A DNA stretch of 64,000 nt. Source: Sinonovacula constricta. Its lineage: Eukaryota > Mollusca > Bivalvia > Cardiida > Solecurtidae. Positions 50,121 to 62,314 of this stretch are shown one piece after another. Both the position numbers and the translations under genes were made by a program. Where the stretch lies: positions 77,645,597-77,709,596 of the forward strand of contig CM017556.1 of assembly GCA_007844125.1 (NCBI GenBank). Direction: 5' to 3'. The stretch's first letter is position 1; each line of letters starts with the position of its first letter. Under the pieces are notes generated by a model, which worked only from the letters and a program-made list of their open reading frames with translations, searched no databases and had not been told where the DNA came from.

Positions 50121-50212
50121 CACAAGTGTTCACAAGCTAAAATGTTGATGCCGGACGAAGCGGTAGCACAAAAGCTCCCCTTGAGCACGTTGTGCTCAGG
50201 TGAGCTTAAAAC
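50121..50212 (+). mobile_element. 3' end of a Helitron-like repeat, joined to the satellite
   Basis: It contains gatgccggacgaagcggtag and ends cttgagcacgttgtgctcag then gtgagcttaaaac. The stem TGAGCAC/GTGCTCA is perfect. It matches the end at 9845-9918. It lies immediately to the right of the satellite, which suggests the satellite may have grown inside or beside such an element. Confidence 0.4.
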
Positions 50213-50488
50213 AAAAACAAATGTACTGCTTATGTACAGCAATATTTTAATAAGATTATTCATGGAGACAACACTGCTGTTTGAACGGACTCTGCACTTT
50301 AAACATTAAAATTAATCATTCATTGTCTCTTTGTGGGACATTTAACATTTAATCTTTTAATACAACAGACTTAATTCCAGCTGTAAATGAAGATCACAAT
50401 TGTGTTGTGGTTAACCTGTCAATGACAGCTCAATGAATACCTCAGACAAAAGTACGAGGCAATGACAAAAAGACAGTTACACTTTACT

Positions 50489-50494
50489 TTTATT
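50489..50494 (-). terminator. Poly(A) signal of RBM28
   Basis: AATAAA on the minus strand, about 230 bases beyond the stop codon at 50726. It is the nearest canonical signal to the stop. Confidence 0.55.
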
Positions 50495-50725
50495 AAAATT
50501 GTAACATATTTCATTTTTTTCTATAGTTTAATCATTCCTTCTTGCTAGTGGGTGTCATTCACGATAAACAGTACAAGAAAATTTCAAACCCATTTCAGTG
50601 ACATTTCAAGAAAAGTGCAGCCTCTACACGGATAGTAAAACGTTAAATTTTTTTGTTAAGGTGCATTAAAAAAATACCAATTTGTGTCAAGACACTAAGA
50701 TACTGTAAAAACAATACTGAGGAGA

Positions 50726-50851
50726 TCAACTGGTAAACCACTTCTGGTCGGGTCGTTTTTGTATGAACTTGTTCCTGTAGTTGCTGACTAGCTTGTCAAA
50801 ACTATCTGACTCATTCCTGTTTCCACGCCTGGACTTCTTCCGCACTGGACC
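50726..50851 (-). CDS. RBM28: RNA-binding protein 28, last coding exon
   Basis: The acceptor ctgttcgcag/GGTCC opens a 41-codon frame: GPVRKKSRRGNRNESDSFDK, then LVSNYRNKFIQKRP and DQKWFTS followed by TGA. The basic KxR run, the F(D/N)xLVxxY(R/K)xK segment and the KWF(D/T)S end are what the C-terminus of vertebrate RBM28 looks like. The phase (0) fits the exon at 52918. A 21-bp minisatellite begins about 30 bases upstream of the acceptor. Confidence 0.85.
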   Translation of the reverse strand, partial: GPVRKKSRRGNRNESDSFDKLVSNYRNKFIQKRPDQKWFTS

Positions 50852-50879
50852 CTGCGAACAGAGACAAGTATTAAACCTC

Positions 50880-51180
50880 CACTTAGGAATACATGCTCAT
50901 GAGTTAGGAATACATGCTCACAAGCTAGGAATACATGCTCACAAGCTAGGAATACATACTCACAAGCTAGGAATACATACTCACAAGCTAGGAATACATG
51001 CTCACATGCTAGGAATACATGCTCACAATTTTGGAATACATACTCACAAGCTAGGAATACATACTCACAAGCTAGGAATACATACTCACACGCTAGGAAT
51101 ACATGCTCACAATTTTGGAATACAAGCTCACAAGCTAGGAATACATACTCACAAGCTAAGTATACATGCTCATGAGTTAG
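50880..51180. repeat. 21-bp minisatellite in the last RBM28 intron
   Basis: About 14 units of the type ggaatacatgctcacaagcta. The period is a multiple of 3, so plus frames give LGIHAHK repeats; this is an artefact. Variants are catact/catgct and caattttgg. The array begins about 30 bases from the acceptor of the last exon. Confidence 0.93.
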
Positions 51181-52114
51181 GCCTATTAAATCTTTGTTTT
51201 TAGCTTGAACTGATTGACTTAGAAATATAGTCGTACATCTAGATCAGCCAGCTCCCAGTGAACTGAAATGATTAACAACCATTCAACTATCTTTCTTAAA
51301 ATGAAAATGTCATAGTAACATTTTGTTTTTATTTGCATTTTTTTAAATTATGCAATAAAAAAGCTAAAATTATAAGTACATTGAATATATGTCAGTTGTC
51401 TAAGTCAGACATAAACAGTGCATTGAAGAGTTCAATAGTTAGGCAACAATTTATATACCATTACAAATAAAATGCAAATTGTGAGTTTACAGGTGTCATG
51501 TAAATATGCTTAACAAAACTAGGGTGTTTTAAAAAAGTGTTATCTTTTCTTATTAGAAGAACCTTTCTTTTTCTGCCCAGAAAGATGTTTTGTGTGCATT
51601 CTTACAAATTCAAAATTTACAAAATCTGGTACACACACACATCAATTACATAACACTCAAGTTAACAAGACTGTGTATCTGACAGTGTAACAGAGGTATA
51701 CTACCCCAACGTAAAATAGTCCTAAAATCCCAGCACACAGTTTTAGGGAAGAATTTGCTTCAATGCTGCACAGTAACACTGACATTTGATAAGCTTTTAT
51801 TTAAAATCCATCAAAGACCCATGTGGCATAAATATACAATATATAATACACAATGTACATATGATCAAAAGTAAAGACAAAAAGTATCTGAAAAATCTAT
51901 GACCTTTGATATAGCAACCTGAATTCACATACTATGAAATGTTAGTTATTTGGCCAATAACTTGTAAAATCATATTTTAAAATCACACAATCATTAACAT
52001 ATTAAAGGATAAACTTTTATTCAATGCTGCAATGCACTGAGATGCTTCAAGTTGTCTTGATGTGATTATCACTTCTGTTACATAACTTGGACATTCGTAA
52101 AGAAAAATGCAATC

Positions 52115-52265
52115 ATGTGACACTGACTTTTAAGGTAGAAACCCAAATGCTGCAAGCAACACATCATCTTGATCTAATGATCACTTGTGCCAAATAATTT
52201 GTAGATTATTTAATAAGCAAGCTGACAGGCTGGACACAAATTCACTTAAATGTTGTACTTTGACC
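52115..52265 (+). repeat. Ancient diverged copy of the 146-bp pearl-like monomer
   Basis: gacactgacttttaaggtag, then aaacccaaatgctgcaagca, acacatcatcttgat, gatcacttgtg and gacaggctggacacaaatt align in order to the monomer at 40.5-41.8 kb (ggtaggga, cccaaatgttgcgcgcgaca, cgtcgtctcaacat, gtcatttctgtg, gggccggacacgattt). It sits in an RBM28 intron. Confidence 0.6.
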
Positions 52266-52917
52266 TTTATAAATTATATATGTTAATGATACTAAAATTC
52301 TTAGACAAAAGATATGTTTTTGACATAATATCTGAATACAAAGGATTGATTTGATATCCATCATTTAAAATGTCATCAATGTTAAACACATTATTTTTTT
52401 TAAACTGATCAAACAAAACACATTACTTATACAGGTCAAGAAAATACATTGTAAACTCTTAAAAATAAGGAAGACAACAAGAAAAAGGAAGCAGTTCTAA
52501 CTATGTTTATTTACATTTAACGATAATGACATTGGCATCTTTGAAGTGTTTCGAATGTAACATATGATATTTACAATGTTTTCTTATAAAATGTCACATT
52601 TCTATCAGATAAGGAATTTGTTGATGGAGAAAGACCCCTGACAAATGTCTAGGAAGAACCACACAGATACATCTGTTCTTAGTTTGACAATATGGAGGGG
52701 GTGAGGGGGGGAGGGCCTTAACACAGATAATTATCAGATAATGTAAAAATATAGTTATAACCCAATCTAATTTTTATTGTTAACAAACTAGTACCAGGTA
52801 CACATTACTAAAGGGATTGCTAATGATTTGCCAGCAATAGGATGGACCTGATCAGATAAGACAGGTCCAGCTGATCGTAATCTAAGCTCTTTGCTCTGTC
52901 TTTGTCTTGTCTCTTAC

Positions 52918-53072
52918 CTCTGTATGCTCCATTGTTCTCTTCTGTGGTTGTTTTACTGGCTGGTTTTGCCTGCCAGGATTTGTAGTTGCCTTCTGTCCCT
53001 TTTTACTACCTTTAGCAACCTGGGAGGGGCGGGGCTTGTGTCGAATCTTTGGGCCCCAATGGGATGGCAAAC
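52918..53072 (-). CDS. RBM28: RNA-binding protein 28, penultimate exon
   Basis: The exon runs from acceptor ttataag/GTTTG to donor ACAGAG/GTAAGA. With the G left over from the previous exon it reads GLPSHWGPKIRHKPRPSQVA, then KGSKKGQKATTNPG and QKRTMEHTE. LPSHWGPKIRHK is a strongly RBM28-like block in the basic C-terminal tail. The rest is Lys/Gln-rich, as expected of a nucleolar protein tail. Phases are 1 in, 0 out. Confidence 0.85.
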
Positions 53073-53290
53073 CTTATAAATAAAGAACAAAAGGAGTTGT
53101 TTTTTTCCATTTGCTTAACATCTGTAGCCTACAATCTAAACAAAGCACAACTGTGACAACTATGTTAACCTTACTGAATATGCAGCTCTAAAGATTTTTT
53201 TTAAATAGAAAAAAAATACTTTTGTAATACCTTAAAAGTTATCATTTTTTGACCTATAACCATACCACAACAATAACATTCTCCACTCAC

Positions 53291-53459
53291 CTTTAGGTCC
53301 CAGCTTGTCTCCCTTCAACTTGCGGTCTTGTTCTGACATGTAAATCATCGGGTTCTGCTGGTTAGCTTTTTTACCCCGCTTGCTGACAGGTCTCTGTCCA
53401 GACTGGTCTGAGTTGGCCTGGGACCCTCCAGACTGGTTCTTTTGCTGCTCTCTCTTAGA
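53291..53459 (-). CDS. RBM28: RNA-binding protein 28, basic linker exon
   Basis: From acceptor gattcccag/TCTAAG to donor CTAAAG/GTGAGT, 169 bases. It reads SKREQQKNQSGGSQANSDQS, then GQRPVSKRGKKANQQNPMIY and MSEQDRKLKGDKLGPK. The composition is Lys, Gln and Ser rich, probably disordered, and lies between the last RRM and the conserved LPSHWGPKIRHK block. Phase 0 in, 1 out, agreeing with both neighbours. Confidence 0.8.
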
Positions 53460-53544
53460 CTGGGAATCAGATAAAATTTTAGTTTTTTTCTTTTTTTGCA
53501 ACACCTACAAAATTATGGTCATATTGATGATGCCCAGCTAATTA

Positions 53545-53715
53545 TTGGAGAAGGAAGACCTGTAGATTTATGTCTGGATAGAACTAACATGCACTGCAGA
53601 TTACCTAGATAACCTTCCCACTGATAGTTTTCACCCCTACTGTTACTCAAACCCATGTGGTGTCGGCTGACGAGTTACAGGTTAGCAACTTTAACTGCTA
53701 GGCAATGAGCAACCC
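53545..53715 (-). mobile_element. SINE family 2, reversed, in an RBM28 intron
   Basis: In reverse complement: a tRNA-like head, a B-box-like gggtttgagtaacagt, then ctatcagtgggaaggttatc, taggtaatctgcagtgcatg, tctatccagacata and cttccttctcc. This is the family 2 body. A shorter related piece may lie at 52615-52690. Confidence 0.6.
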
Positions 53716-54362
53716 AGATGAAGCGATTGTTTGCAATGAATCAAAACTTGGTTCAGTTATCAGTATCACCCTATCAATCTAATGCCCAGTTACTAGGTTG
53801 GACATTTTCTTTTTACTGGTTTACAGGCTTTTAAGTCTAGGGTCAGCGCCTACTAAGTTAAAATGGAGTAGAGCTGAGTTTTCCTGATGCTATGATATTG
53901 TAACATTGTAATCACCCAACCTTACATAATTATGTCATCCAAATAAAATATAAGATTTAAAATCAAATTATCAATATTAAACAACCATCCAGTCTCAAAA
54001 CATCATCATCAAGAACTAATCTTTTATAAAAATGCAAGCTAAACAATGTGACAGAATACCAGAGTTGAAATCATATTATCAGTCTTAATTAATCATCCAA
54101 TCTGCAGCAAACCTCATCTAATCTGTATCTTGTAACATTACTTAATCATATGATGATAATCAACGATAAAAGCTGTAGTGCATGGTGACAAAATATTTTT
54201 TGTTTAAAGTTGGGTTCTGATGACTTTTGAACCCTCAACCCTTTAAATCTCAACAAGATTGTGCCTATTATTATAATGTAACAAAATGTTAACTCCATGA
54301 ATGGATGTTTTCATTAAAAAGAGTACTACCATAAACAACTGCAGACACCAGAATCTACTTAC

Positions 54363-54437
54363 CAAAAATCGCTCTTTCCGTCTTGCCTGTGTTTCTAATG
54401 CTTTTCTATTTTCCAGGGAAAATTCTACGATTAGTCT
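54363..54437 (-). CDS. RBM28: RNA-binding protein 28, end of the last RRM
   Basis: The exon is 75 bases between ctatttcag/AGACTA and TTTTTG/GTAAGT. It reads RLIVEFSLENRKALETQARR and KERFL. RPIVEFSLE(N/D) is the beta-4 strand closing the last RNA recognition motif of RBM28, followed by a basic helix. Phase 0 on both sides. It follows the exon at 62885 across an intron of about 8.4 kb filled with repeats. Confidence 0.88.
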
Positions 54438-55199
54438 CTGAAATAGAAATAAGACACTTAATGACAGCAGCCATTAAATAAATGAGTTTGTCTGGATTTG
54501 TGTACAAGTCTTGTAACCACTTAATGACAATTTTAAGCTTGACATAAAATCAGACTCAAAGAGTATACATAATTATTTTCTGTTCAAATCTGTCTTGGAG
54601 TAATAAACTGGCTAGTAATTCTCAATTAGTAGCTGACATGTCTTATTTTTTATCCTGTTAAAAATGTCAACTATGTACAATATATGAATACCACTGAACT
54701 GTTTTTACAGATTTAAATCATACCAACAAGTGCCAAGACCCCAGTCCAGGAGACCTTGTTTGATGAAGGAAAAACAAGAAAAAATTACTAAAAGCTTTTC
54801 ACTTACAATAAGAGATAATTCAGACATTTTCAATGTTAAAATTCCTTGATTATTCTTCAAATACAAACTTTTGTTGCGGTTCTTTTATACCGGTAGTTAT
54901 AGGACCTGGTTACAAGTAACTGGCCAATAAAAACTGGAATTCACAGGGTATGTGATACTAATGGATAAATGGGCCATTGTTATACTGTGATGACAAGACC
55001 TGAACATCTTATAATATACAAAAGCAATTCACATTATCTTAACTGTGGTCATGTCAAATATCTACTTTTATACAAGGAGAGAAAACAAGGAAACCAAACC
55101 AATCCATTTGTGTGACTTTGTTATGTTAGGATATGGAATTAAACTCGAACTTCTTCTATCATTCTGGAGTTAATGTTCTGTGGACAGTGTGCTCCAGTT

Positions 55200-55682
55200 T
55201 TCTTAGTGCTGGGTGGTATAATTGTAGGGTAAACTGCCCTATGTTCTTAGTGCTGGGTAGTATAATTGTAGGGTAAACTGCCCTATGTTCTTAGTGCTGG
55301 GTAGTATAATTGTAGGGTAAACTGCCCTATGTTCTTAGTGCTGGGTAGTATAATTGTAGGGTAAACTGCCCTATGTTCTTAGTGCTGGGTAGTATAATTG
55401 TAGGGTAAACTGCCCTATGTTCTTAGTGCTGGGTAGTATAATTGTAGGGTAAACTGCCCTATGTTCTTAGTGCTGGGTAGTATAATTGTAGGGTAAACTG
55501 CCCTATGTTCTTAGCGCTGGGTAGTATAATTGTAGGGTAAACTGCCCTATGTTCTTAGTGCTGGGTAGTATAATGGTAGGGTAAACTGCCCTATGTTCTT
55601 AGTGCTGGGTAGTATAATTGTAGCGTAAACTGCCCTATGTTCTTAGTGCTGGGTAGTATAATGGTAGGGTAAACTGCCCTAC
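55200..55682. repeat. 44-bp tandem repeat, 11 units, in the large RBM28 intron
   Basis: The unit is ttcttagtgctgggtagtat followed by aattgtagggtaaactgccctatg, 44 bases. Copies are almost identical (single changes: ggtggt, tagcgctg, aatggtag, tagcgtaa), indicating recent expansion. Confidence 0.95.
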
Positions 55683-55884
55683 GAAATTAGCTTCACTTTG
55701 ATGTAGGGAGCAAGCATTCAATGTTAGATGTGGATATCTTATCATGGTTTTCAATTCATAAAGATCCCTGATATGAAGGGAACAACGACAATCACTGCAA
55801 CAAAAATGTTTACCAACAATTAAGATGAATAGATGGTCATGGTTATAGCTCCACATTGTCCTACAAACAGTGAAGTTTATAATA

Positions 55885-55985
55885 GTTATAATAATAATAA
55901 GTTAACAATAATAATAATAATCATAATAATAAAAATAGTGATAATGATGATAATTACAATAAAACTCTTAATAATAATCTGATAA
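55885..55985. repeat. (AAT)n-rich microsatellite
   Basis: ataataataa and gataatgatgataatt type low-complexity sequence within the RBM28 intron. Confidence 0.85.
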
Positions 55986-56929
55986 TGTTAACTACTTCAT
56001 CACTTTCATATTTAAACAACAGCAACATTGTCTTCCTAGGTCCACACTTACAGACATTGACCTGTAAACTTTATTTACATGTTCCTTGCTGTAATAAAGA
56101 TCCCAGGTATGAAAGAGAACCATGACAATCACCACGGCATTACCCAACATCAAACATCTCAGGTGCAAGTGTACCATTCGACACATTGAAGAAAACTTAG
56201 TAGCATAACAGTGCAGGTCCTGTTGACAGCTGCCTGATTTTGATTAACACTATTTGTCTAAGCCTTATCAGTTCATACTTGGTGGGCTTTGTAGTTAATG
56301 AGGACAACAAGAAGCTGAGGCTGATCTTCAATGACAGGTCAATGACACTTAATGTCATGACAACCAATTAGAGTTAACGAGAATGGTAATGACTAGAGGT
56401 AAACATTTTGATGACACCAGAGAAACTTTCTGGTCAGAAATTAGTGAAAAACATCAACAAATTATGTCTCAGAAGTATCAGTTTGCTTTCTGTTCTTTTT
56501 CTTTGTTAGGTTTCAGTGAAGTTAGGACAATGCCCTCTATAAAGAGATGAAATGCTTCCTTTTACTTGACCAAAGATAGAAAGCTATCAGAAAGTTGCAT
56601 CATAGCACAAGATGAAACTGAAGCTATTAACTACATACAGTAGTCCTGTCGAATATATTAGTTGTATAACTACTAGATTTTAGTAGTTAGAGTTGACACA
56701 GAAAAAGGGTGCTTTATAACTTTATATCATATTGTTCACCTGACAATCCTGGCTTGCACTATTCCTTAAAATCAAGGCACAAGACTAAATGCGCAAAACT
56801 GTGCCTTCTACATTTAGTTATCACATGTTATTTGTTTAGCCACCCTTGCACACATCAACTCATCAAGAATTCCATGCAGACGAAGATTCTGATTAAGTTC
56901 TGACAAGATTAGGTATAAATGAAAAATAT

Positions 56930-57415
56930 TTTAGGGTCTCAAATTGCAGTCCAGTGACTTTGGCTAGTGACCTACTGTTTGACCCATTGTGACCCAGTTA
57001 TGAACTAATGCAAGATGTTAACAAACAGTCTGACCAAGTTGAAAATTGGGCCACAAATTTGGACTCTAGGGCTATAATCTTATTAGGATTAGATCTAGAG
57101 ATCCTACTTTAAGCCCAGGTGACTATGTTACGGACAGAGATTTCATGCACAAAAATATTCTGCCCAAGTTTGGTAAAAATTGGGCCATGAACATGGTCGT
57201 TAGTTTATTCAAAAGGTTGTTCTAGGATTGAATCAAGTAACCTTCTTTTTTACGAAACATGAACCAATCATAAACTGATCCAAGAGTTTATGCACACAAA
57301 TATTCTGACCAAGTTTGGTAAAGATTTTATCTAGAGTGTTCACAAGCAAATTGTTTACACAACACAAGATGGATGCTGGACAAAAGGGGGTATCAGAAAA
57401 GTTCACCTGAAAAAA
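56930..57415 (+). repeat. Eroded dispersed repeat of the 'gaccaagtttggtaaagatt' type
   Basis: Repeated segments: agtctgaccaagttgaaaat, ttctgcccaagtttggtaaa and ttctgaccaagtttggtaaa, with gacctactgtttgacccatt and gacccagttatgaact. It ends gacaaaagggggtatcagaa then aagttcacctg. It resembles a common bivalve interspersed repeat whose end is like those at 9845 and 50121. Confidence 0.55.
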
Positions 57416-57949
57416 AAAGATTCTCTACAATTTCTGCCACTTTACCTGTATGTACTTAAATGCTAGAGACTAGTTCTCAATTATTTTTAGCAACTACTAG
57501 GAGTTAAGACAGGAAACAAGACCTTTTGATGGAGACTAAGCAGCAAGTAGTGTAGATCCTGATCCGAAAGCCCATTATGAAGCTGGATTACCTATACTAT
57601 TTGCCTAAGCCTGATCAATTTAAGTTCAGTTGACAAGGTGTTACATTGCCGTCTGTTTTATAAATACAACCAATTTAATAAAACCTTAGAGAGCCAGTGT
57701 ATAGTGGTGAAATCCTTTCTGGATGAGTACTCTACTTCTGACAGTCGTTGATATTCCTTTCATTTGTATAAACATTTAAGTTTGCTTTTCATTTTGTTTA
57801 AATATTTTATTTCTAAATGTTAATCTAATCAATCAATAAAAGGATGTGCATGGGACTAGCTGCAGCATGCTGACAGTTCATTAATATTTTGAAAACAAGT
57901 TCTCTGTAGTGTCTTTATAAGAACTGCCTACACTATTAAACCATGCTGT

Positions 57950-58350
57950 ATGCCAAGGGCTGAAAAAATATAGTAGCCCGACCTCCCGGACAAGTCAAAA
58001 TGCAGCATTGGGCTACTGGTCATTGATCATTAAATTAGTCCCGGAAAAGTCATAAATTGGCAGTCGGACAAGTAACAAATAAACAGCCATATCTAATTAG
58101 AGATGAAGATAATCAATTTCATGCTTGGAGCATTTATCAACAACACACAAAGGTGGTACATGAACAATGAACTCACCTGTCCAATACAGCCAATCATGAC
58201 GTGCAATACATAAACGCTTCTAGACAAAAAAACAATAAAAAAAACTTTTGTTTGTTTATTGAAAATGATGCAAACTTTCGGACAAGTAAATTTGTCCAGG
58301 TTACTAGTCCAAGACTAGTCATTGAAAAGAAAAAAATTCCATCCCTGATG
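57950..58350. mobile_element. Possible MITE with cggacaagt-type ends
   Basis: Left: tagtagcccgacctcccgga, then caagtcaaaa. Right, reverse-complemented: ctagtaacctggacaaattt, then acttgtccgaaag. The motif cggacaagt also recurs inside (58062, 58277). The inverted ends are weak and no target duplication was identified. Confidence 0.35.
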
Positions 58351-58649
58351 CCACACTTAGTCCCATTATCTTAAAACTGAGCATGTGAAACTATGGCAAC
58401 ATTAGTTTTCATGACTTTGGTAACCAAATATAGGATGATTAACAAAGAGCACTGTTGCAAGCAAAGACATACTTTTAATTCCTAAAACGTTTCATCAAGC
58501 AAAATTAAGTATTGCTCATTACTGCTAAGACCTACACACAGATTGGCAACTCTGTCTAACAAATACAAGTTGTTCAAATACATGGAAACTGGAACTATCA
58601 CTTAAGGTTATTAATACCCCCACATGGGTACTTGATAAGTTAACACAAT

Positions 58650-59115
58650 TAACATTAACACATGTAACAGTGACCATGACCCCACCCACCTCATTTTCAG
58701 TCCCAAGCATTGGCTTCTCAGAAGCTTTCTATACAGCAAGTTCCATGATAATATCTCATTTCTAACTTACGTCTATGAGCAGAAACCATTTTTCTATTGT
58801 CAGTAACAGTGACCTTGACCCAAATGACCTCACTTTCAATCCCAAGTGTTGTCTTCACAAAGAAACCTCTGCAGCAAACTTCATCACAATATCTCATTCC
58901 TAACTAAATTTTCTTAGAGGAAAGTGTGTTTTTTCTATTTTTAGAAACAGTGACCTTGACAATGACCAGACCAGCCCCAATGTCAAACTTGTCCTGTATC
59001 TTGTGATGTTACTCTTGTGTACCAAAAACTGTTTAAATCTGTGTAGCCTTCTAAAAGGTATCATCGAGAAACCATTTTTCTATTTTTAGTAAGAGACCTT
59101 GACCTCACCAGCCTT
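58650..59115 (+). repeat. Diverged tandem array, about 140-bp period
   Basis: Three to four units start at about 58667, 58804, 58947 and 59092 with acagtgacc(t/a)tgacc. They share caatcccaagtgttg, catcacaatatctcattcct and aaccatttttctatt. The gaccttgacc start recalls the pearl-like core, but the rest is different. Confidence 0.6.
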
Positions 59116-59283
59116 AAAGTCGAGCATTAACTGTAAATTATGATGCACCAAAAATGTTTAAATCTGGCCCCCACCCCCACCCCAAACTTCAGTTGTGGGG
59201 ATATAACTACTTTGCTAGATTAAGCATATGTCGAAACAGAACAGTGTGCAAAGCCCCAACAGCAATCAGTCTGCCACTTTGAT

Positions 59284-62200
59284 ATGTGCAAGGGTTTACA
59301 GCTCCAGGAGTGTCTCAGCATGCAACAATATATGCAAGGGTCTACAGTCCCCAGTGTGTCTCAGCATGTAACAATATCCAAATGTCCAATTTGATGAAAC
59401 GCCTGTTTCTGCATCACACACATTCAGCGGCGTTTTACAATAAGTCACAATATATACACTCTTTAAATATTATACAAAAATGTCACTCAATTTAAAATAA
59501 TGATTCATACTGTTCAAAGAACCAGGCCTTAAGCCGTTTTTGGAAAATGTCTAAGGATTTTAAACTTATTGGTAGATTATTCCACAATTGAGGTCCCACT
59601 GTACTAAAACTCCGGTCGGAATAGTCTTATTTTTGTTAAATGGAACAGCGTAGCAGCCGACAGATGAAGCAGATGATCTTGAAGCATGTTTAGATACTGG
59701 ACGGGACAGGAGATCTAGTAGATAAGAAGGGGCATTTCCCACTGAGCAATTGTACATATATACTAAAAATTTAAATGTAATGCGAGCTCTTATGGGCAGC
59801 CAATGTAGTTCAAATAATGCCTGTTGTGAACTATCATTTTTAATTTTGAGATAGTTCAACATAGCAGCTTTACAATTTGTCTTAACATGCTCCTTATAGG
59901 AAAGAGACTCATCCAAAAATGCACCCAGATATTTAATACAGCTTTGTGATTTAACAATGTCGCCACATATATTAATTTTGTTAGTGCTGCACTTGGTTAG
60001 TTGTTGACAGCTCTCAGAGTGTCTCAGCATGTCATGTTATATGTAAGGGTTGACAGCTCTCAGAGTGTCTCAGCATGTAACTCTATATGCTAGGGTTGAC
60101 AGCTCTCAGAGTGTCTCAGCATGTCATGTTATATGTAAGGGTTGACAGTTCTCAGAGAGTCTCAGCATGTAATGCTATATTCTAGGGTTGACAGTTCTCA
60201 GAGTGTCTCGGCATGTAACGCTATATGCTAGGGTTGACAGCTCTCAGAGTGTCTCAGCATGTCATGTTATATGTAAGGGTTGACAGTTCTCAGAGAGTCT
60301 CAGCATGTAACGCTATATGCTAGGGTTGACAGTTCTCAGAGTGTCTCAGCATGTAACGCTATATGCTAGGGTTGACAGCTCTCAGAGTGTCTCAGCATGT
60401 CATGTTATATGTAAGGGTTGACAGTTCTCAGAGAGTCTCAGCATGTAACGCTATATGCTAGGGTTGACAGTTCTCAGAGTGTCTCAGCATGTAACGCTAC
60501 ATGCTAGGGTTGACAGTTCTCAGAGTGTCTCAGCATGTAACGCTATATGCTAGGGTTGACAGCTCTCAGAGTGTCTCAGCATGTAATGCTATATGCTAGG
60601 GTTGACAGCTCTCAGAGTGTCTCAGCATGTAACGCTATATTCTAGGGTTGACAGCTCTCAGAGTGTCTCAGCATGTAACGCTATATGCTAGGGTTGACAG
60701 TTCTCAGAGAGTCTCAGCATGTAACGCTATATGCTAGGGTTGACAGCTCTCAGAGTGTCTCAGCATGTCATGTTATATGTAAGGGTTGACCGTTCTCAGA
60801 GTGTCTCAGCATGTAACGCTATATGCTAGGGTTGACAGCTCTCAGAGTGTCTCAGCATGTAACGCTATATGCTAGGGTTGACAGCTCTCAAAGTGTCTCA
60901 GCATGTAACGCCATATGCTAGGGTTGACAGCTCTCAGAGTGTCTCAGCATGTAACGCTATATGCTAGGGTTGACAGTTCTCAGAAGTCTCAGCATGTAAC
61001 GCTATATGCTAGGGTTGACAGCTCTCAGAGTGTCTCAGCATGTAACGCTATATGCTAGAGTTGACAGCTCTCAAAGTGTCTCAGCATGTCATGTTATATG
61101 TAAGGGTTGACAGTTCTCAGAGTGTCTCAGCATGTAACGCTATATGCTAGGGTTGACAGCTCTCAAAGTGTCTTAGCATGTCATGTTATATGTAAGGGTT
61201 GACAGCTCTCAGAGTGTCTCAGCATGTAACGCCATATGCTAGGGTTGACAGCTCTCAGAGTGTCTCAGCATGTAACGCTATATGCTAGGGTTGACAGCTC
61301 TCAGAGTGTCTCAGCATGTAACGCTATATGCTAGGGTTGACAGCTCTCAGAGTGTCTCAGCATGTAATGCCATATGCTAGGGTTGACAGCTCTCAGAGTG
61401 TCTCAGCATGTAACGCTATATGCTAGGGTTGACAGTTCTCAGAGTGTCTCAGCATGTAACGCTATATGCTAGGGTTGACAGTTCTCAGAGAGTCTCAGCA
61501 TGTAACGCTATATGCTAGGGTTGACAGCTCTCAAAGTGTCTCAGCATGTCATGTTATATGTAAGGGTTGACAGTTCTCAGAGTGTCTCAGCATGTAACGC
61601 AATATGCTAGGGTTGACAGCTCTCAGAGTGTCTCAGCATGTAATGCCATATGCTAGGGTTGACAGTTCTCAGAGAGTCTCAGCATGTAACGCTATATGCT
61701 AGGGTTGACAGCTCTCAGAGTGTCTCAGCATGTAACGCTATATGCTAGGGTTGACAGCTCTCAAAGTGTCTCAGCATGTCATGTTATATGTAAGGGTTGA
61801 CAGCTCTCAGAGTGTCTTAGCATGTAACGCTATATGCTAGGGTTGACAGCTCTCAGAGTGTCTCAGCATGTAACGCTATATGCTAGGGTTGACAGTTCTC
61901 AGAGTGTCTCAGCATGTTACGCTATATGCTAGGGTTGACAGTTCTCAGAGTGTCTCAGCATGTAACGCTATATGCTAGGGTTTACAGTTCTCAGAGTGTC
62001 TCAGCATGTACACTATATGCTAGGGTTGACAGCTCTCAGAGTGTCTCAGCATGTACTGTTATATGTAAGAGTTGACAACTCTCAAAGTGTCTCAGCATGT
62101 AATGTTTTATGTAAGGGTTGACAGCTCTCAGAGTGTCTCAGCATGTAATGTTATATGCTAGGGTTGACAGCTCTCAAAGTGTCTCAGCATGCAATGTTAT

Positions 62201-62310
62201 ATGTAAGGGTTGACAGTTCTCAAAGTGTCTCAGCATGTAATGTTATATGTAAGGGTTGACAGTTCTCAAAGTGTCTTAGCATGAATCATTATATGCAAGG
62301 GATGACAGCT
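59284..62310. repeat. 46-bp tandem array in the RBM28 intron, interrupted by a LINE
   Basis: The unit is ggttgacagctctcagagtg then tctcagcatgtaacgctatatgctag, 46 bases, about 50 copies from 60003 to 62310. Two diverged units also occur at 59284-59380, to the left of the LINE fragment. A second subtype ends tcatgttatatgtaag and is interspersed at irregular intervals. Units at the right edge (62040-62310) are more diverged. Confidence 0.93.
59492..60002 (-). pseudogene. LINE C-terminal fragment (CR1-like, family E) inside the 46-bp array
   Basis: The minus frame from about 60002 has KINICGDIVKSQSCIKYLGA, FLDESLSYKEHV, then, after an internal deletion, ALFELHWLPIRARITFKFLV, YMYNCSVGNAPSYLLDLLSR and YAVPFNKNKT. 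After a frameshift near 59625 it ends GPQLWNNLPISLKSLDIFQK then RLKAWFFEQ and a stop at 59492. The LHWLPxxxRIxFK and WNNLPxxLK motifs are typical of CR1/Rex1-like tails. The ORF start shown by the first ATG is array sequence. Confidence 0.85.
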
Positions 62311-62314
62311 CTCT

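Noticed and set aside
50781..51203. Plus frame with LGIHAHK repeats
   Set aside because: 21-bp minisatellite antisense to the RBM28 last exon and intron.
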